Origin: an uncultured Oscillospiraceae bacterium
GTDB taxonomy: Bacteria > Bacillota > Clostridia > Oscillospirales > Oscillospiraceae
Assembly (NCBI GenBank): GCA_944385175.1
Contig: CALWWB010000009.1
Coordinates: 1-37,272, forward strand
Length of the DNA stretch: 37,272 nucleotides
Direction of reading: 5' to 3'
A program made the position numbers and the translations under genes. The notes beneath the pieces were generated by a model that was not told where the DNA came from, made no database searches, and saw only the letters and a program-made list of their open reading frames with translations. Positions 14,170-24,359 of the stretch are shown piece after piece (the first letter of the stretch is position 1; each line of letters starts with the position of its first letter).

Positions 14170-17100
14170 ATGGACAACATAGATTCCTGTCTTTATATTG
14201 ACGAGGGCCGGCTATACGAATATGCCGCCTCCGCCGCGAAGCTCCTGCGGCCCCAGGACAGCTGCCCCGGCACGGAGGCCGCCGCCCTGCTGCGCCGTAG
14301 CTTTGGGGATATACGCCGATGCCATCAGGCCATAGAGCGCCGCTACGGCGCTTTGGCCGCTCCCCCCTCGGCCTGCGAATGGCTTCTGGACAACTGGTAT
14401 ATGGTGCAGCGGGAATACCTGGGTGCCGTCACGGAATTGAAGCGTTCCCGGCATCTGCGCTGCTGCTCCGAGGGTATCGTCATAACGGAGCTGTGCCGGG
14501 TCTTGGTACATTCAGGGCTGGGCAAGGTGACGGAAGAGCGCTGCGGAATATTTCTCTCCGGCTTCCAGTCGGTTACGGTGCTCCAGCGCCGGGAGCTGGA
14601 GCTGTTTCCCGCGGCATTGCGCTGTGCCCTGATAGAGGCTATCGCCGATGTATGCCGAAAAATGCAGTATGCCGCAGACACCACCGCCCACGCCCAGGCC
14701 CTCTCTGCCCTGTTCACCTCTCTGCGGCTCTTTTCCGTGTTGGACCTGGAGAAGCTGCTGGGTGAGGCGGACGTAACCGGCGGCATTCTCTCCCGGGACC
14801 CCACCGGAGACTATAAACACATGGACAGCGCCACCAAGAGGGAGTATCTGCTGAGGCTGGAGAAGCTGGCCCGCAGGGCCGGACAGGAAGAGCATGTGCT
14901 CGCCCAAAAGCTCATAAGCCGGGCCGTGGAAGAGGGAAGGCATATAGGCTTTTACCTATTCAAGAAGCCCTCTCCCTTATGGTCCGGGCTGTATATTGCC
15001 CTCAATCTGCTGCTTCCTCTGTCCATCAGTCTGTTTACGGCTTTCCGGCTGGACAGCATCGCCGCTGCTGTACTGCTGTTCATCCCGGTATGGGAGCTGA
15101 CAAAGAGCTTTTTGGATTTTCTTCTGCTGCACCTGGTCAAACCCAGGCCCTTGCCACGGCTGGACACAAGCCGTGGCCTGCCGCCGGAGGGCAAGAGCAT
15201 ATGTGTAGTCTCCACCATCTTGGGCCAGGGGCAGGCGGAATGTCTGGAGCAGCTGCGTTTGGCCTGCCGCCGGGATGGCGAGGAGCTGATGTTCGGACTG
15301 CTGGCGGATCTGCCCGCATCAAAAACCGCCGTCACGGAAAATGACGCCCAGCTTCTCCGTCATGCCCGGCGCACTGTCCGTCAGCTGAATCGGAAATACG
15401 GCGGCGGCTTTTATCTCTTTACCAGACAGCGCAGCTTTGACGGGGAGGGATACAGTGGCTATGAGCGTAAGCGCGGAGCACTGCTGGAGCTGGCAAAGCT
15501 CCTCTGCGGCAAAGAATCCGCTCTGGAGGTCACCGGCAATGCAGAAGCCCTCTCCGGCACAAGATATATAGTAACTCTGGACAGCGACACCCAGGTCTAC
15601 CCCGGTTCCGTGGGGGAACTCATCGGTGCTGCAATACACCCTCTGAATCGGGCGGTCATCGACTTCAAACACCATGTGGTGAAGGAGGGCTACGGCCTCA
15701 TCCACCCACGCATGAGCACGGAGCTGAAAAGCGCCAATGCCACCGATTTCTCCCTGATTTTTGCCGGAGCCGGCGGCTGCGACCCCTACGGTTCCCTTGG
15801 CGGTGAGCTTTACATGGACGCCTTTGACAACGGCGGCTTTGCCGGCAAGGGGGTCATCGACGCTGCCGCTCTGCTGGAGTGCACCGGCAGCCGCTTCCCC
15901 CAGGGGCACATCCTGTCCCACGACGCTTTGGAGGGAGCCTATCTCCACGGCGCCTATATGGGTGACGTGGAGTTTTCCGACAGTTTCCCTACCCGCCCCC
16001 TGGCATACTATAAACGTCTGCACCGCTGGATAAGGGGAGATTGGCAAAATGCCCCCTGGATATTCAAAAGGGAGCTGCGAGCCATGGATCGCTTCCGGCT
16101 CTTTGACTCCCTGCGCCGCAGTCTCTTTGCTCCCATGACCTTTCTGGCCATACTCTCCGGCTTCATGCTGCCGGAGGGTTCACTGGCCCTGTCCGCTGTG
16201 GCGGCCCTGCTGGCCCTTTTGAGCAACCTGCTCTTGTCCTTCGCCCAGGGTGGCCTGGCTCGCCGGGAGAAAGTGCGGCTCAAGCGGCACACCAGGCTCT
16301 TGACAGGGATAGGCGGCTCCATAGTCCAGACTTTTATAAGGCTCTGGCTTTTGCCCTATGAGGCCTGGATATGCTTTACCGCCATCGCCACCGCCCTGTG
16401 GCGCATGCTCATAAGTCGGAAGCGGCTTTTGCAGTGGCAGACGGCAGCCCAGGGTGAAAATGGCAGCCACGACTTTGCTCAGCACATCAGGAAAATGTGG
16501 TTTCCTATCGCCCTGGGTGTGCTGCTCATGGCCTTTTCACCGGCAATAATCGGCAAAGCCTCCGGCTTCATGTGGCTTTTGAGTCCCGCAGCAGCAGCTG
16601 CCCTGGCCCTGCCAGCCTACAAAGAAAAGCGCCTTGGCCTAAACGACAGGGAATATCTTATGAAAGCTGCAGGCCAGAACCTCCAATATCTCCTGGATTT
16701 CTCACGGGCTGAGGACAATTTTCTGCCTCCCGATAATTTTCAGGAGCAGCCCCCTGTGGGCACGGCCCACCGCACTTCTCCCACCAACATGGGCTTGGCC
16801 ATAGCGGCGGTGGAGTGCGGGGCCCGCATGGGTCTTATCAGCAGCGAAAAGGCGGCGGAATATGTCTCCCGCATGGTGGATACCATGGAGCGTCTACCCC
16901 GCTGCAACGGTCATTTCTATAACTGGTATGATACGCGCAGCCTCCGTCCCCTGAGGCCGATGTATGTCTCCACCGTGGATTCCGGCAATCTTTGGGCAGG
17001 GCTCCTGTGCGCATCCCAAGCACTGGAGAGTCAGGGGCGTTGGGAGCTCAAGGAGCGCATCGATGCCCTTATGGCCCCCATAGACTTTTCCCCTCTCTAC

Positions 17101-20100
17101 GACGGGGGCCGTGGCCTGTTCTATATCTGCTATGACGGCGAAAACCACAGAGGCGCCGGCGGCTGGTACGACCTGATGGCCAGCGAGGCCATGCTCACCA
17201 GCTATCTGGCCATTGCCAAAGGCGATGTGCCCATAAAACACTGGCGCCGGCTCAGCCGGGCCCAGCTGCAGAAAGACGGTTACCGGGGCCTTGCCAGCTG
17301 GACCGGCACCATGTTCGAATACCTCATGCCCGAGCTCTTCCTGCCCGTTTACCGCAGCAGTCTTCTTTATGAGAGCAGCCGCTTCTGCCTCTATGCCCAG
17401 CGGCGGAGGAACCTGCCGGGCAGGCCCTGGGGCACATCCGAAAGCGCCTTTTATTCTCTGGATTCCTCTCTCAGCTATCGTTACAAGGCCCACGGCTGTC
17501 CGTCCCTGGCGCTGAAAAGAGGCCAGGAGTCGGATATGGTGATATCCCCCTACAGCAGCTTTCTGGCTCTGGCTGTGGATCCGGAAGCTGCGGTACGGAA
17601 CCTGCGCCGGCTGGAGAGCTGGGGTGCCGTCGGCCGTTACGGCTTTATCGAAGCACTGGACTTCACTCCCTCCCGCTGCCGCGGCAAAGTGGAAAAAGTG
17701 AGCTGCTATATGGCCCACCATGTGAGTATGAGCATCATTGCCGCCGCCAACGCGGTATGCGACGGCTATGCCCAAAAGCTCTTCATGGGCGACAGCGCCA
17801 TGGCCGCCCACGCCCTGCTCCTTCAGGAGCGGCTGCCGGCAGAGGCAGTGGTGATCCGCCGCTCAGTTGCCCAGGTCCCGGAAAAGCCCCAGCGTGGCAT
17901 AAGCCAGCGCTGGCAGCTGAGAGGCGGCCCGGAGGATAGGGAGCTGCGAGCCTGTCTGCTCTCCAACGGCGCATATAACCTTTTCTGCACCAATCGGGGA
18001 AGGGCCTCGGCCTTTCTGGGCGACATCTGTATTTACCGCGCCGACCCGCTCTCCGGGGGGCTGAGCCTGGAGTTGGAGGGAAAGCCTCTGTTTCCGGCGG
18101 AAAAGCCCCTCATGTGGGAGTTAGGGGAGGAGCAGTGCCGTTGCAGCTGTAGTCTTGAGGAAGTCAGTGCCTCTCTGAGCATCTCCGCCGCCCCGGCGGA
18201 CACCGGGGAGCTGAGATGCCTGGAGCTGCAAAGCCCCTATCGCCGGCAGGTACGCCTGGAGCTGAGCTTTGAGCCCATTCTGGCAGAGCTTGTCCGCTGG
18301 GAGGATCACCCGGCCTATTGGCGTCTCGGCCTCACAGCCTGTCAGGAGGGGCGAGCCCTGCTGCTCCACCGCCTGCCCAAGGGCGACAGCAGGGAGCTTT
18401 GGCTCTGCCTGCTGTGCAGTGAGGCAGCGGAGTACCGGGCGGACGTCCGGGGCGGCCTCGGCCCCCTGTCCCAGCCCATGGTAAGAGCCGTCCTCAACGT
18501 CAATCTGGAGGCGGGGCCGAGCCGCTCCCTGCGCTTTGCACTGTGTATCGGCCGCACCAAGGAAGAGGCCCTGGCCGGAGCCCAGCGCATCCTGTATTCA
18601 GAAAGCACCGCCGGTGCCTCCATGGTGGGAGCTGCCGCGCTGCATCTGGGGATGAGCCCCGAGGAGTTGGGCTCGGCCATGGACATGGTACTGCCCCTGT
18701 GGCAGAACCGGCTTTACCGCGCCGCACCTCAGCGGGATCTGTGGCAATATGGTCTGTCCGGCGACCTGCCGATAATCTGCTGCGACGGGGAAAGCGCAGA
18801 AAGCGAGCGGCTGCTGCGCCGCTTCTGCCTGCTGAAAAGCTGCGGGCTGAATGCAGACCTGGTATTTTTCGACCGCCAGCACGGGGAATACCAGCAGCCC
18901 CTTCTGGGACGCATAGTGTCCGCGCTGTCCCCGGTAGGTCTGGAAGCGCTGATCGGCGCCTTCGGCGGAGTGCACATTCTCCCCTTTTCCGCCCAGGCTG
19001 CGGTTAAAAGCCGTTCCGCCTTTATCGCAGGGGAAAAGCGGGACCTGCCTCCGGCCCTGTCCTTCCCCGTTTTAAGCACTCCCCGCTCCCCCAGGGCAGT
19101 ACCGGTACACTGCTGGACGGAACAGGGTTTTGAATATCAGGTGGACGGGAACCTTCCCCCGGTGGCCTGGCAGCACATCATCACCAACGGCTCCATGGGC
19201 TATATAGCCACTGACTGCGGCATAGGAAGTATGTGGCTGGAAAATTCCCGGGAAATGCGGGTGAGCCCGCCGGCGGAGAGGGCGCTGGATCTGTCCGGCC
19301 CGGAGTATATATCCGTAGATTACCAGGGCCGGTCGGTCAGCATCTTTGCCGCAAACGACGCTTTTCCCTGCCGCGTCTCCTTTTTTCCCGGATATGCCGT
19401 ATGGGAAAAACGTCTGGGCAGTAAGAGACTCAAGACCACGGTTTTCATACCCCGGGACATCAATGCCCGGGTGGTGCTTATCGAAGGAGCTGAGGGGCTG
19501 AGCCTAAAATGGGGACTGAAGCTTTGCCTGGGCGGGCGCAGCGGAGCTTCCGTCACCGGCTATGTAAAGGATGGGGTGGCCCACTTTGAAAATTCTGAGT
19601 CTTATCTGCCGGGCAAAGAATTTCTGGCATCCTTCTCCGGTTCCTCCAAGTTCTCTGTGGATCACTGCCCGGCAGCTCTGAGCCTGGAGGGCAGCTGTGG
19701 AGAGCAGAGCCTGCTGGTCTGCGGCTTTTGCAGTGAGGAGGAGCTTAGGCGCCTTATGGCCCCCGGCCCAGCCTCGGCAGCACTGGCCGGGGTCTGGGCC
19801 CGCTGGGAAGATCTGCTGGGCGGTTTCTCCCTCCGTTCCTGCTCTTCTGCCCTGGACCACTATATGAGCCGCTGGGCAGTTTACCAGTGCGTGGCATGCC
19901 GTATGGAGGGACGCAGCAGCCTTTATCAAAGCGGCGGGGCTTTCGGCTTCAGGGATCAGCTACAGGACAGTGTGAACCTGATGCTCATCGACCCATCTTA
20001 TGCCCGGGAGCAGATAATAAGCTGCTGCCGTCATCAGTACCTGGAGGGGGACGTGATGCACTGGTGGCATGCCCATCCCCAGGGGGACAGAGGTGTGCGC

Positions 20101-21210
20101 AGCCGCTGCAGCGACGATATGCTGTGGCTGGTATGGGCTCTGTGCGAATACACGGAAGCCACCGGGGACTACGCTCTCTGCGGGCTGGAGCTGCCCTATC
20201 TCAACTCCTCGCCTCTGACGGCAGAGGAGCAGGACAGGTATGAGACCCCAGAGCCTTCTCCCATCTCTGCCTCCGTACTTGCTCACGCCAGAAGCGCCTT
20301 GGAATGCTGCATAAGGCGGGGCTTCGGCCCTCACGGTCTGCCCCGCATGCTGGGCGGCGACTGGAACGACGCTCTCAGCGCCGTGGAGGGTGAAAGCGTA
20401 TGGCTGGGTTGGTTTTTCTCCCACTGCGCCCAGCGCTGCTCCCGGCTTCTGGAGAAGCTGGGAGCCGAAGATGCCCAGCGATACAGCTCCGGGGCAAGGC
20501 AGATCGGCCTCGCCGCTGAGTCGGCCTGGAACGGCCGGTGGTATGACCGGGCCTATTACCCCGACGGTGAGGCCCTTGGCGGGATCGATCGCATAGATTC
20601 CCTGGCCCAGAGCTGGGCCGTCTTCTGCCCTTATGCCTCCAGGACCCGCTCCGACAAGGCTCTGGACGCCGCTCTGGATCGTCTGGTGGACAGGCAGAAT
20701 AAGCTTGTAAAGCTCTTCGATCCGCCCTATTCCTGCCGTGAGCGCAGCGGAGGCTATATTGCAGGTTATGGGGAGGGCTTCAGGGAAAACGGCGGGCAGT
20801 ACACCCACGGTGCCGTATGGCTGGCCATGGCCGCCCTGCGGCGGGGCCGGGTGGAGCAGGGCTACGAGATACTCCAGTATCTTCTTCCGGAAAACCACGA
20901 CCTGAAGCTCTACGGTGCAGAACCCTTCGTGCTGCCGGCAGACATGTACACCGCTCCCGGGCATGAGGGAGAGGCAGGCTGGAGCTGGTACACCGGTTCC
21001 GCCGGGTGGTATTTCAGAGCGGTGACTGAGGAACTGCTGGGGCTTAGGCTCAGAGAAGGCAAGCTCTATATAGAGCCCAGGCTACCTGCTGCCCTGCCCT
21101 CCTACTCACTGACCTGGATAGACCGTTTGAACCACCTGCACCGCATAGACTGTGACCGGGGGCATATCTACGTGGACGGCGATCCCTACCTGGGCCGTGG
21201 TATAGGCTGA
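14170..21210 (+). CDS. ndvB: Cyclic beta-1,2-glucan synthase-like protein (GT84 / glycoamylase-like / GH94)
   Basis: This 2346-residue protein has the architecture of NdvB/Cgs, which builds beta-1,2-glucan from UDP-glucose, trims it and cyclises it. The N-terminal region contains WLLDNWYMVQREY. Membrane helices near 275-325 precede a GT84 domain with VTLDSDTQVYPGS (Asp471, Asp473) and the acceptor motif HRWIRGDW (618-625); further helices span about 655-695, 715-745 and 775-810. A glycoamylase-like domain starts near HRTSPTNMGL (867-876). The C-terminal third is GH94-like, with GDWNDAL and the expected general acid Asp2067. The ATG has GGAGA upstream. The protein is somewhat shorter than the roughly 2800-residue proteobacterial enzymes. 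It stands alone with no export gene nearby. Whether the product is cyclic is inferred. The symbol reflects family only. Confidence 0.9.
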   Translation: MDNIDSCLYIDEGRLYEYAASAAKLLRPQDSCPGTEAAALLRRSFGDIRRCHQAIERRYGALAAPPSACEWLLDNWYMVQREYLGAVTELKRSRHLRCCSEGIVITELCRVLVHSGLGKVTEERCGIFLSGFQSVTVLQRRELELFPAALRCALIEAIADVCRKMQYAADTTAHAQALSALFTSLRLFSVLDLEKLLGEADVTGGILSRDPTGDYKHMDSATKREYLLRLEKLARRAGQEEHVLAQKLISRAVEEGRHIGFYLFKKPSPLWSGLYIALNLLLPLSISLFTAFRLDSIAAAVLLFIPVWELTKSFLDFLLLHLVKPRPLPRLDTSRGLPPEGKSICVVSTILGQGQAECLEQLRLACRRDGEELMFGLLADLPASKTAVTENDAQLLRHARRTVRQLNRKYGGGFYLFTRQRSFDGEGYSGYERKRGALLELAKLLCGKESALEVTGNAEALSGTRYIVTLDSDTQVYPGSVGELIGAAIHPLNRAVIDFKHHVVKEGYGLIHPRMSTELKSANATDFSLIFAGAGGCDPYGSLGGELYMDAFDNGGFAGKGVIDAAALLECTGSRFPQGHILSHDALEGAYLHGAYMGDVEFSDSFPTRPLAYYKRLHRWIRGDWQNAPWIFKRELRAMDRFRLFDSLRRSLFAPMTFLAILSGFMLPEGSLALSAVAALLALLSNLLLSFAQGGLARREKVRLKRHTRLLTGIGGSIVQTFIRLWLLPYEAWICFTAIATALWRMLISRKRLLQWQTAAQGENGSHDFAQHIRKMWFPIALGVLLMAFSPAIIGKASGFMWLLSPAAAAALALPAYKEKRLGLNDREYLMKAAGQNLQYLLDFSRAEDNFLPPDNFQEQPPVGTAHRTSPTNMGLAIAAVECGARMGLISSEKAAEYVSRMVDTMERLPRCNGHFYNWYDTRSLRPLRPMYVSTVDSGNLWAGLLCASQALESQGRWELKERIDALMAPIDFSPLYDGGRGLFYICYDGENHRGAGGWYDLMASEAMLTSYLAIAKGDVPIKHWRRLSRAQLQKDGYRGLASWTGTMFEYLMPELFLPVYRSSLLYESSRFCLYAQRRRNLPGRPWGTSESAFYSLDSSLSYRYKAHGCPSLALKRGQESDMVISPYSSFLALAVDPEAAVRNLRRLESWGAVGRYGFIEALDFTPSRCRGKVEKVSCYMAHHVSMSIIAAANAVCDGYAQKLFMGDSAMAAHALLLQERLPAEAVVIRRSVAQVPEKPQRGISQRWQLRGGPEDRELRACLLSNGAYNLFCTNRGRASAFLGDICIYRADPLSGGLSLELEGKPLFPAEKPLMWELGEEQCRCSCSLEEVSASLSISAAPADTGELRCLELQSPYRRQVRLELSFEPILAELVRWEDHPAYWRLGLTACQEGRALLLHRLPKGDSRELWLCLLCSEAAEYRADVRGGLGPLSQPMVRAVLNVNLEAGPSRSLRFALCIGRTKEEALAGAQRILYSESTAGASMVGAAALHLGMSPEELGSAMDMVLPLWQNRLYRAAPQRDLWQYGLSGDLPIICCDGESAESERLLRRFCLLKSCGLNADLVFFDRQHGEYQQPLLGRIVSALSPVGLEALIGAFGGVHILPFSAQAAVKSRSAFIAGEKRDLPPALSFPVLSTPRSPRAVPVHCWTEQGFEYQVDGNLPPVAWQHIITNGSMGYIATDCGIGSMWLENSREMRVSPPAERALDLSGPEYISVDYQGRSVSIFAANDAFPCRVSFFPGYAVWEKRLGSKRLKTTVFIPRDINARVVLIEGAEGLSLKWGLKLCLGGRSGASVTGYVKDGVAHFENSESYLPGKEFLASFSGSSKFSVDHCPAALSLEGSCGEQSLLVCGFCSEEELRRLMAPGPASAALAGVWARWEDLLGGFSLRSCSSALDHYMSRWAVYQCVACRMEGRSSLYQSGGAFGFRDQLQDSVNLMLIDPSYAREQIISCCRHQYLEGDVMHWWHAHPQGDRGVRSRCSDDMLWLVWALCEYTEATGDYALCGLELPYLNSSPLTAEEQDRYETPEPSPISASVLAHARSALECCIRRGFGPHGLPRMLGGDWNDALSAVEGESVWLGWFFSHCAQRCSRLLEKLGAEDAQRYSSGARQIGLAAESAWNGRWYDRAYYPDGEALGGIDRIDSLAQSWAVFCPYASRTRSDKALDAALDRLVDRQNKLVKLFDPPYSCRERSGGYIAGYGEGFRENGGQYTHGAVWLAMAALRRGRVEQGYEILQYLLPENHDLKLYGAEPFVLPADMYTAPGHEGEAGWSWYTGSAGWYFRAVTEELLGLRLREGKLYIEPRLPAALPSYSLTWIDRLNHLHRIDCDRGHIYVDGDPYLGRGIG

Positions 21211-21261
21211 ACCCGTCCCCACACATTTACAAAAAAGCTACCATTTTATCCCTCCCGGTGA

Positions 21262-21325
21262 TATAATTAATGGAAGCTGAAACCGAGCGGTTTTGCCTGT
21301 CGGTATGGCGGCCGGCAAAACCGCT
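21262..21325 (+). promoter_or_regulatory. -10 box and leader hairpin before the two-CxxC gene
   Basis: A consensus TATAAT lies at 21262-21267, with only a weak -35 (TACCAT, 17-base spacing). About 20 bases downstream a 12-bp perfect stem (21286-21297 with 21314-21325) with a 16-base loop is followed by a short T run (21325-21328). It could be an attenuator or a leftover terminator of the glucan synthase gene. Confidence 0.4.
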
Positions 21326-21382
21326 TTTCTGCAATGTTTGCCGATGCTGCGTCATCGCTCGAAATACAAGGAGCTGCTGTCT

Positions 21383-21640
21383 ATGAGTAATGACTGGAGG
21401 TTGTTCCGGGAGCAAGAAAAATATCTGTACGGCGCAACCCTGGTTCAGCGATCCTATAAGCCAAGCAGTCCATTTAATGACCACGATCATTGTGAGTTCT
21501 GCATGGGCAAATTCGGTTATGGTGCAGATGATTTGAAGTACGGATACAGCACTGAAGATAACAGCATATGGATTTGTCCCAAATGCTACAGCGATTTCAG
21601 CGCCCGGTTTGCGTGGACTTTGAAAAACCGACAGGCATGA
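21383..21640 (+). CDS. Small two-CxxC (zinc-ribbon-like) protein
   Basis: This 85-residue protein has two CxxC pairs, CEFC in HDHCEFCMGKFG and CPKC in WICPKCYSDFSARF, spaced like a zinc ribbon; His residues next to the first pair could also bind metal. The N-terminus (NDWRLFREQEKYLYGATL) looks amphipathic. Similar small clostridial proteins with an HCEFC...WIC..C..DF pattern exist as far as I recall, but I know no function. ATG 21383 is chosen because AAGGAG lies 9 bases upstream; an ORF opening at 21293 would run through the leader hairpin. It is flanked by unrelated genes and lower-GC spacers. Confidence 0.75.
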   Translation: MSNDWRLFREQEKYLYGATLVQRSYKPSSPFNDHDHCEFCMGKFGYGADDLKYGYSTEDNSIWICPKCYSDFSARFAWTLKNRQA

Positions 21641-21773
21641 TTTGTTTTAGCGTTTTCCTTATATTCCATGGCTCGGATTGGTTTTGCTCGGAGAGATGCA
21701 ATTAAAGGTATATAGCAAGCGAAGGGGGAGCCCCATCCCCATTTTCAATACATAAATCAGCAGGAGGTGTCCC

Positions 21774-23093
21774 ATGGAATACTCAAGAAAAGAGCTGCTG
21801 CCCGGCATATTTCTCACCCATCTGCGCAGCGACAAATTCAAAACCGCATGTATAAGTCTGAACCTGCTCACCCAGCTGAGCCGTGGGACTGCCTCCATGA
21901 ATGCCCTCATCCCCTATGTGCTGCGCCGCGGCACCACCCGCTACGGCGACATGGAGGCCCTGAGCCGCCGCATGGACGAACTTTACGGCACCGCCATAGA
22001 GCCGGTGGTACGCCGCATAGGTGAGATCCAGTGCATCGGTTTTTACGGCAGTGTCCCTGAGGACGGGTATCTCCCCCAGGGTGAAAAGCTTCTGCCCCAG
22101 GCCATCGCCCTCATGGCAGAAATGCTCCTTGCCCCCAACACCCGGGGAGGTCTGCTGCTGCCGGCCTATGTGGACAGCGAAAAGGAGAAACTGCTGGAGC
22201 GCCTGCGCAGCCGCATAAACGACAAGCGCAGCTATTCCCTCAGCCGCTGCATTGAGGAGATGTGCTGCTTTGAGGACTTTGCCGTCAGCCGCCTTGGCAG
22301 TGAGGATGAGGCTGAGAGCATAAACTACAAGAAGCTCAGCCGCCACTACCGCAGCCTGCTGCAAAGTTGCCCGGTAGAGCTGTTCTATTGCGGCAAGGCC
22401 CCCTTCAAGAAGGTCTGCGCCGCCTTTAAGGACGCTCTCTCCGCCATGCCCAGGGGAGAGATAGACTATGAGCTGGGCACCGATATCCGCATGAACGCCA
22501 TAGAGGATAAGCCCCGTTATGTGGAGGAACAGCTGGACGTGGGTCAGGGCAAGCTGGTCATGGGCTTTCGTCTTGGGGAATGCATGGAGGAGCCGGACAT
22601 CGCCGCCATCCATGTTTTTAACGCCGTCTATGGCAGCGGCAGTACCTCCAAGCTCTTTATGAACGTGCGGGAGAAGCTGAGCCTGTGCTATTATGCCAGC
22701 TCTATCGCCTATATCCACAAAGGTCTGCTGCTGGTGGCCTCCGGCATAGAGTTCGATAAATTTGAAGCCGCCCAGGACGAGATCCTGGCCCAGCTGGAAG
22801 CGGTGAAAAAAGGCGAGATAACTGAGGAAGAGTTTACCGCCGCCAAGCGCTGCGTTGCCTCGGACCTCCGTTCCCTCACCGACAGCCAGGGCGAGCTGGA
22901 GGGCTTCTATCTCTCCCAGACTCTGGACGGGCTGGACTACGGCCCCATGGAGCTGGCCGAGCTGGTGGAGGATGTCACCAAAGAGGATATAGTCTCCATT
23001 GCCCGAAGCGTGGAGTGCGACATGATATACTTCCTCAGGGGCCCGGAGGCCGAGGAAGCTTCCCAGGAGGATATGGAAGATGGACAGGCGTGA
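21774..23093 (+). CDS. ymfF: M16-family protein, YmfF-type (active site absent)
   Basis: This 439-residue protein has the M16 (pitrilysin/insulinase-like) fold but not the HXXEH zinc motif: at the matching place it reads LSRRMDELYGTAI. This is the pattern of B. subtilis YmfF/YfmF, the non-catalytic partner of YmfH, a pair linked genetically to EF-P 5-aminopentanol modification. The second half shows AVYGSGSTSKLFMNVREKLSL, the conserved M16 substrate-binding region. AGGAGGTG precedes the ATG. The last 14 bases overlap the next gene, which has the intact active site, so the two are expressed together and likely form a heterodimer. Confidence 0.88.
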   Translation: MEYSRKELLPGIFLTHLRSDKFKTACISLNLLTQLSRGTASMNALIPYVLRRGTTRYGDMEALSRRMDELYGTAIEPVVRRIGEIQCIGFYGSVPEDGYLPQGEKLLPQAIALMAEMLLAPNTRGGLLLPAYVDSEKEKLLERLRSRINDKRSYSLSRCIEEMCCFEDFAVSRLGSEDEAESINYKKLSRHYRSLLQSCPVELFYCGKAPFKKVCAAFKDALSAMPRGEIDYELGTDIRMNAIEDKPRYVEEQLDVGQGKLVMGFRLGECMEEPDIAAIHVFNAVYGSGSTSKLFMNVREKLSLCYYASSIAYIHKGLLLVASGIEFDKFEAAQDEILAQLEAVKKGEITEEEFTAAKRCVASDLRSLTDSQGELEGFYLSQTLDGLDYGPMELAELVEDVTKEDIVSIARSVECDMIYFLRGPEAEEASQEDMEDGQA

Positions 23094-24357
23094 ATATACC
23101 AATATTGGTGAGGTGCTCTACAGCAGTGTGCTGCCCAACGGGCTGAGACTGAATGTGGTTCCAAAGGCCGGCTTTTCCACCCGCTATGCTGTCTTTGCCA
23201 CAAATTACGGCGGCGCCCACCGCCGCTTCAGTCTTGACGGCAAAACCGTGGACACGCCAGCGGGAGTGGCCCATTTTCTGGAACACAAAATGTTTGACCT
23301 CCCCAATGGGGACAATGCCCTGAACATTCTCTCCGCCAATGGGGCCGACCCCAATGCATTTACCTCCAGCGGCGTGACCTGCTATTATTTCAGCTGTACG
23401 GAGGGCTTTGAGGAAAACCTGCGCATGCTGCTGCATTTCGTCTCCACCCCCTATTTCACGGCAGAGACCGTAGCCAAGGAGCAGGGCATCATTGCCCAGG
23501 AGATCCGCATGGGGGAGGACAGCCCCGACAGCCGGGTGTATTACAACCTGATGGAGCAGCTCTACAGCTGCCATCCCATACGTGACCGGGTGGCAGGCAC
23601 CGTGGAGAGCATAGCCCAGATAAGCCATGAGACTTTGTATAACTGCCATCGGGCCTTTTATGCTCCCTCCAACATGGCTCTCTGCGTGGAAGGTGATGTG
23701 GACCCCGCGGCCATAGAGCGTATTGCCCTGGAGGTTCTGGGCACGGACTGTGCCCCTGTGCCCCGGGCAGACTTCGGCGCTCCGGAGAGTCCCCTGCCCG
23801 CCATCTCTGTGCGTCGGGAAACCATGGAGGTTTCCTCCCCTCTGTTCCTCATAGGCAGCAAGCTGGACACGGAAAAATCCGGGGAGGCCGCCATGCGTCA
23901 GCGTCTGGTGTCCCGCCTGGCCCTGCGCATGCTCTGCGGTGCCTCCTCTCCCTTTTACTCCCGTCTCTATGCCCAGGGCATACTGAACCGGAACTTCGAC
24001 TATGACACAGATTTCTCCGCCGGCACCGGCACCCTTATTATCGGCGGCGAGAGCCCGGAACCGGAAAAAGTGCTCCGGGAGCTGGAGCAGGAAGTGGAGC
24101 AAGTACGCCTCCACGGTTTGGATGAGGGAGCCTTCCTCCGGGCAAAGCGGGCCACCCTGGGTTCCACTCTCCGGGCCCTTGAGGATTTTGAAAATGTCTG
24201 CGTCTCTCTGGCCGTGGGACTTTTTGACGGCTACTGTGCCCTGGACGGCATGGCGGTGCTGGAGAGCATCAGCCGCCGGGAGTGCGAGGACTTCATAATC
24301 CGGGCCCTGTCTTCCCAGAAGCTGGCCCTATCCATAATCGAAGGCAAGGGGGCGTGA
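23080..24357 (+). CDS. ymfH: M16-family zinc peptidase, YmfH-type
   Basis: This 425-residue protein carries the inverted zinc motif HFLEH at residues 65-69 (TPAGVAHFLEHKMFD), and the third ligand is likely in the ETVAKEQGIIAQEIRM segment about 70 residues later. It is the catalytic member of the YmfF/YmfH pair. It begins inside the end of the upstream gene (14-base overlap) with AGGAGG 9 bases before the ATG, and ends 2 bases before lgt. A gene order of ymfF-ymfH next to membrane-biogenesis genes is common in Clostridia. The product is cytoplasmic, with no signal peptide. Its substrate is not clear from sequence. Confidence 0.92.
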   Translation: MDRREYTNIGEVLYSSVLPNGLRLNVVPKAGFSTRYAVFATNYGGAHRRFSLDGKTVDTPAGVAHFLEHKMFDLPNGDNALNILSANGADPNAFTSSGVTCYYFSCTEGFEENLRMLLHFVSTPYFTAETVAKEQGIIAQEIRMGEDSPDSRVYYNLMEQLYSCHPIRDRVAGTVESIAQISHETLYNCHRAFYAPSNMALCVEGDVDPAAIERIALEVLGTDCAPVPRADFGAPESPLPAISVRRETMEVSSPLFLIGSKLDTEKSGEAAMRQRLVSRLALRMLCGASSPFYSRLYAQGILNRNFDYDTDFSAGTGTLIIGGESPEPEKVLRELEQEVEQVRLHGLDEGAFLRAKRATLGSTLRALEDFENVCVSLAVGLFDGYCALDGMAVLESISRRECEDFIIRALSSQKLALSIIEGKGA

Positions 24358-24359
24358 GC

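Noticed and set aside
21783..23102. A 439-residue minus-strand open frame opposite ymfF
   Set aside because: Mirror-frame shadow of the M16 protein.
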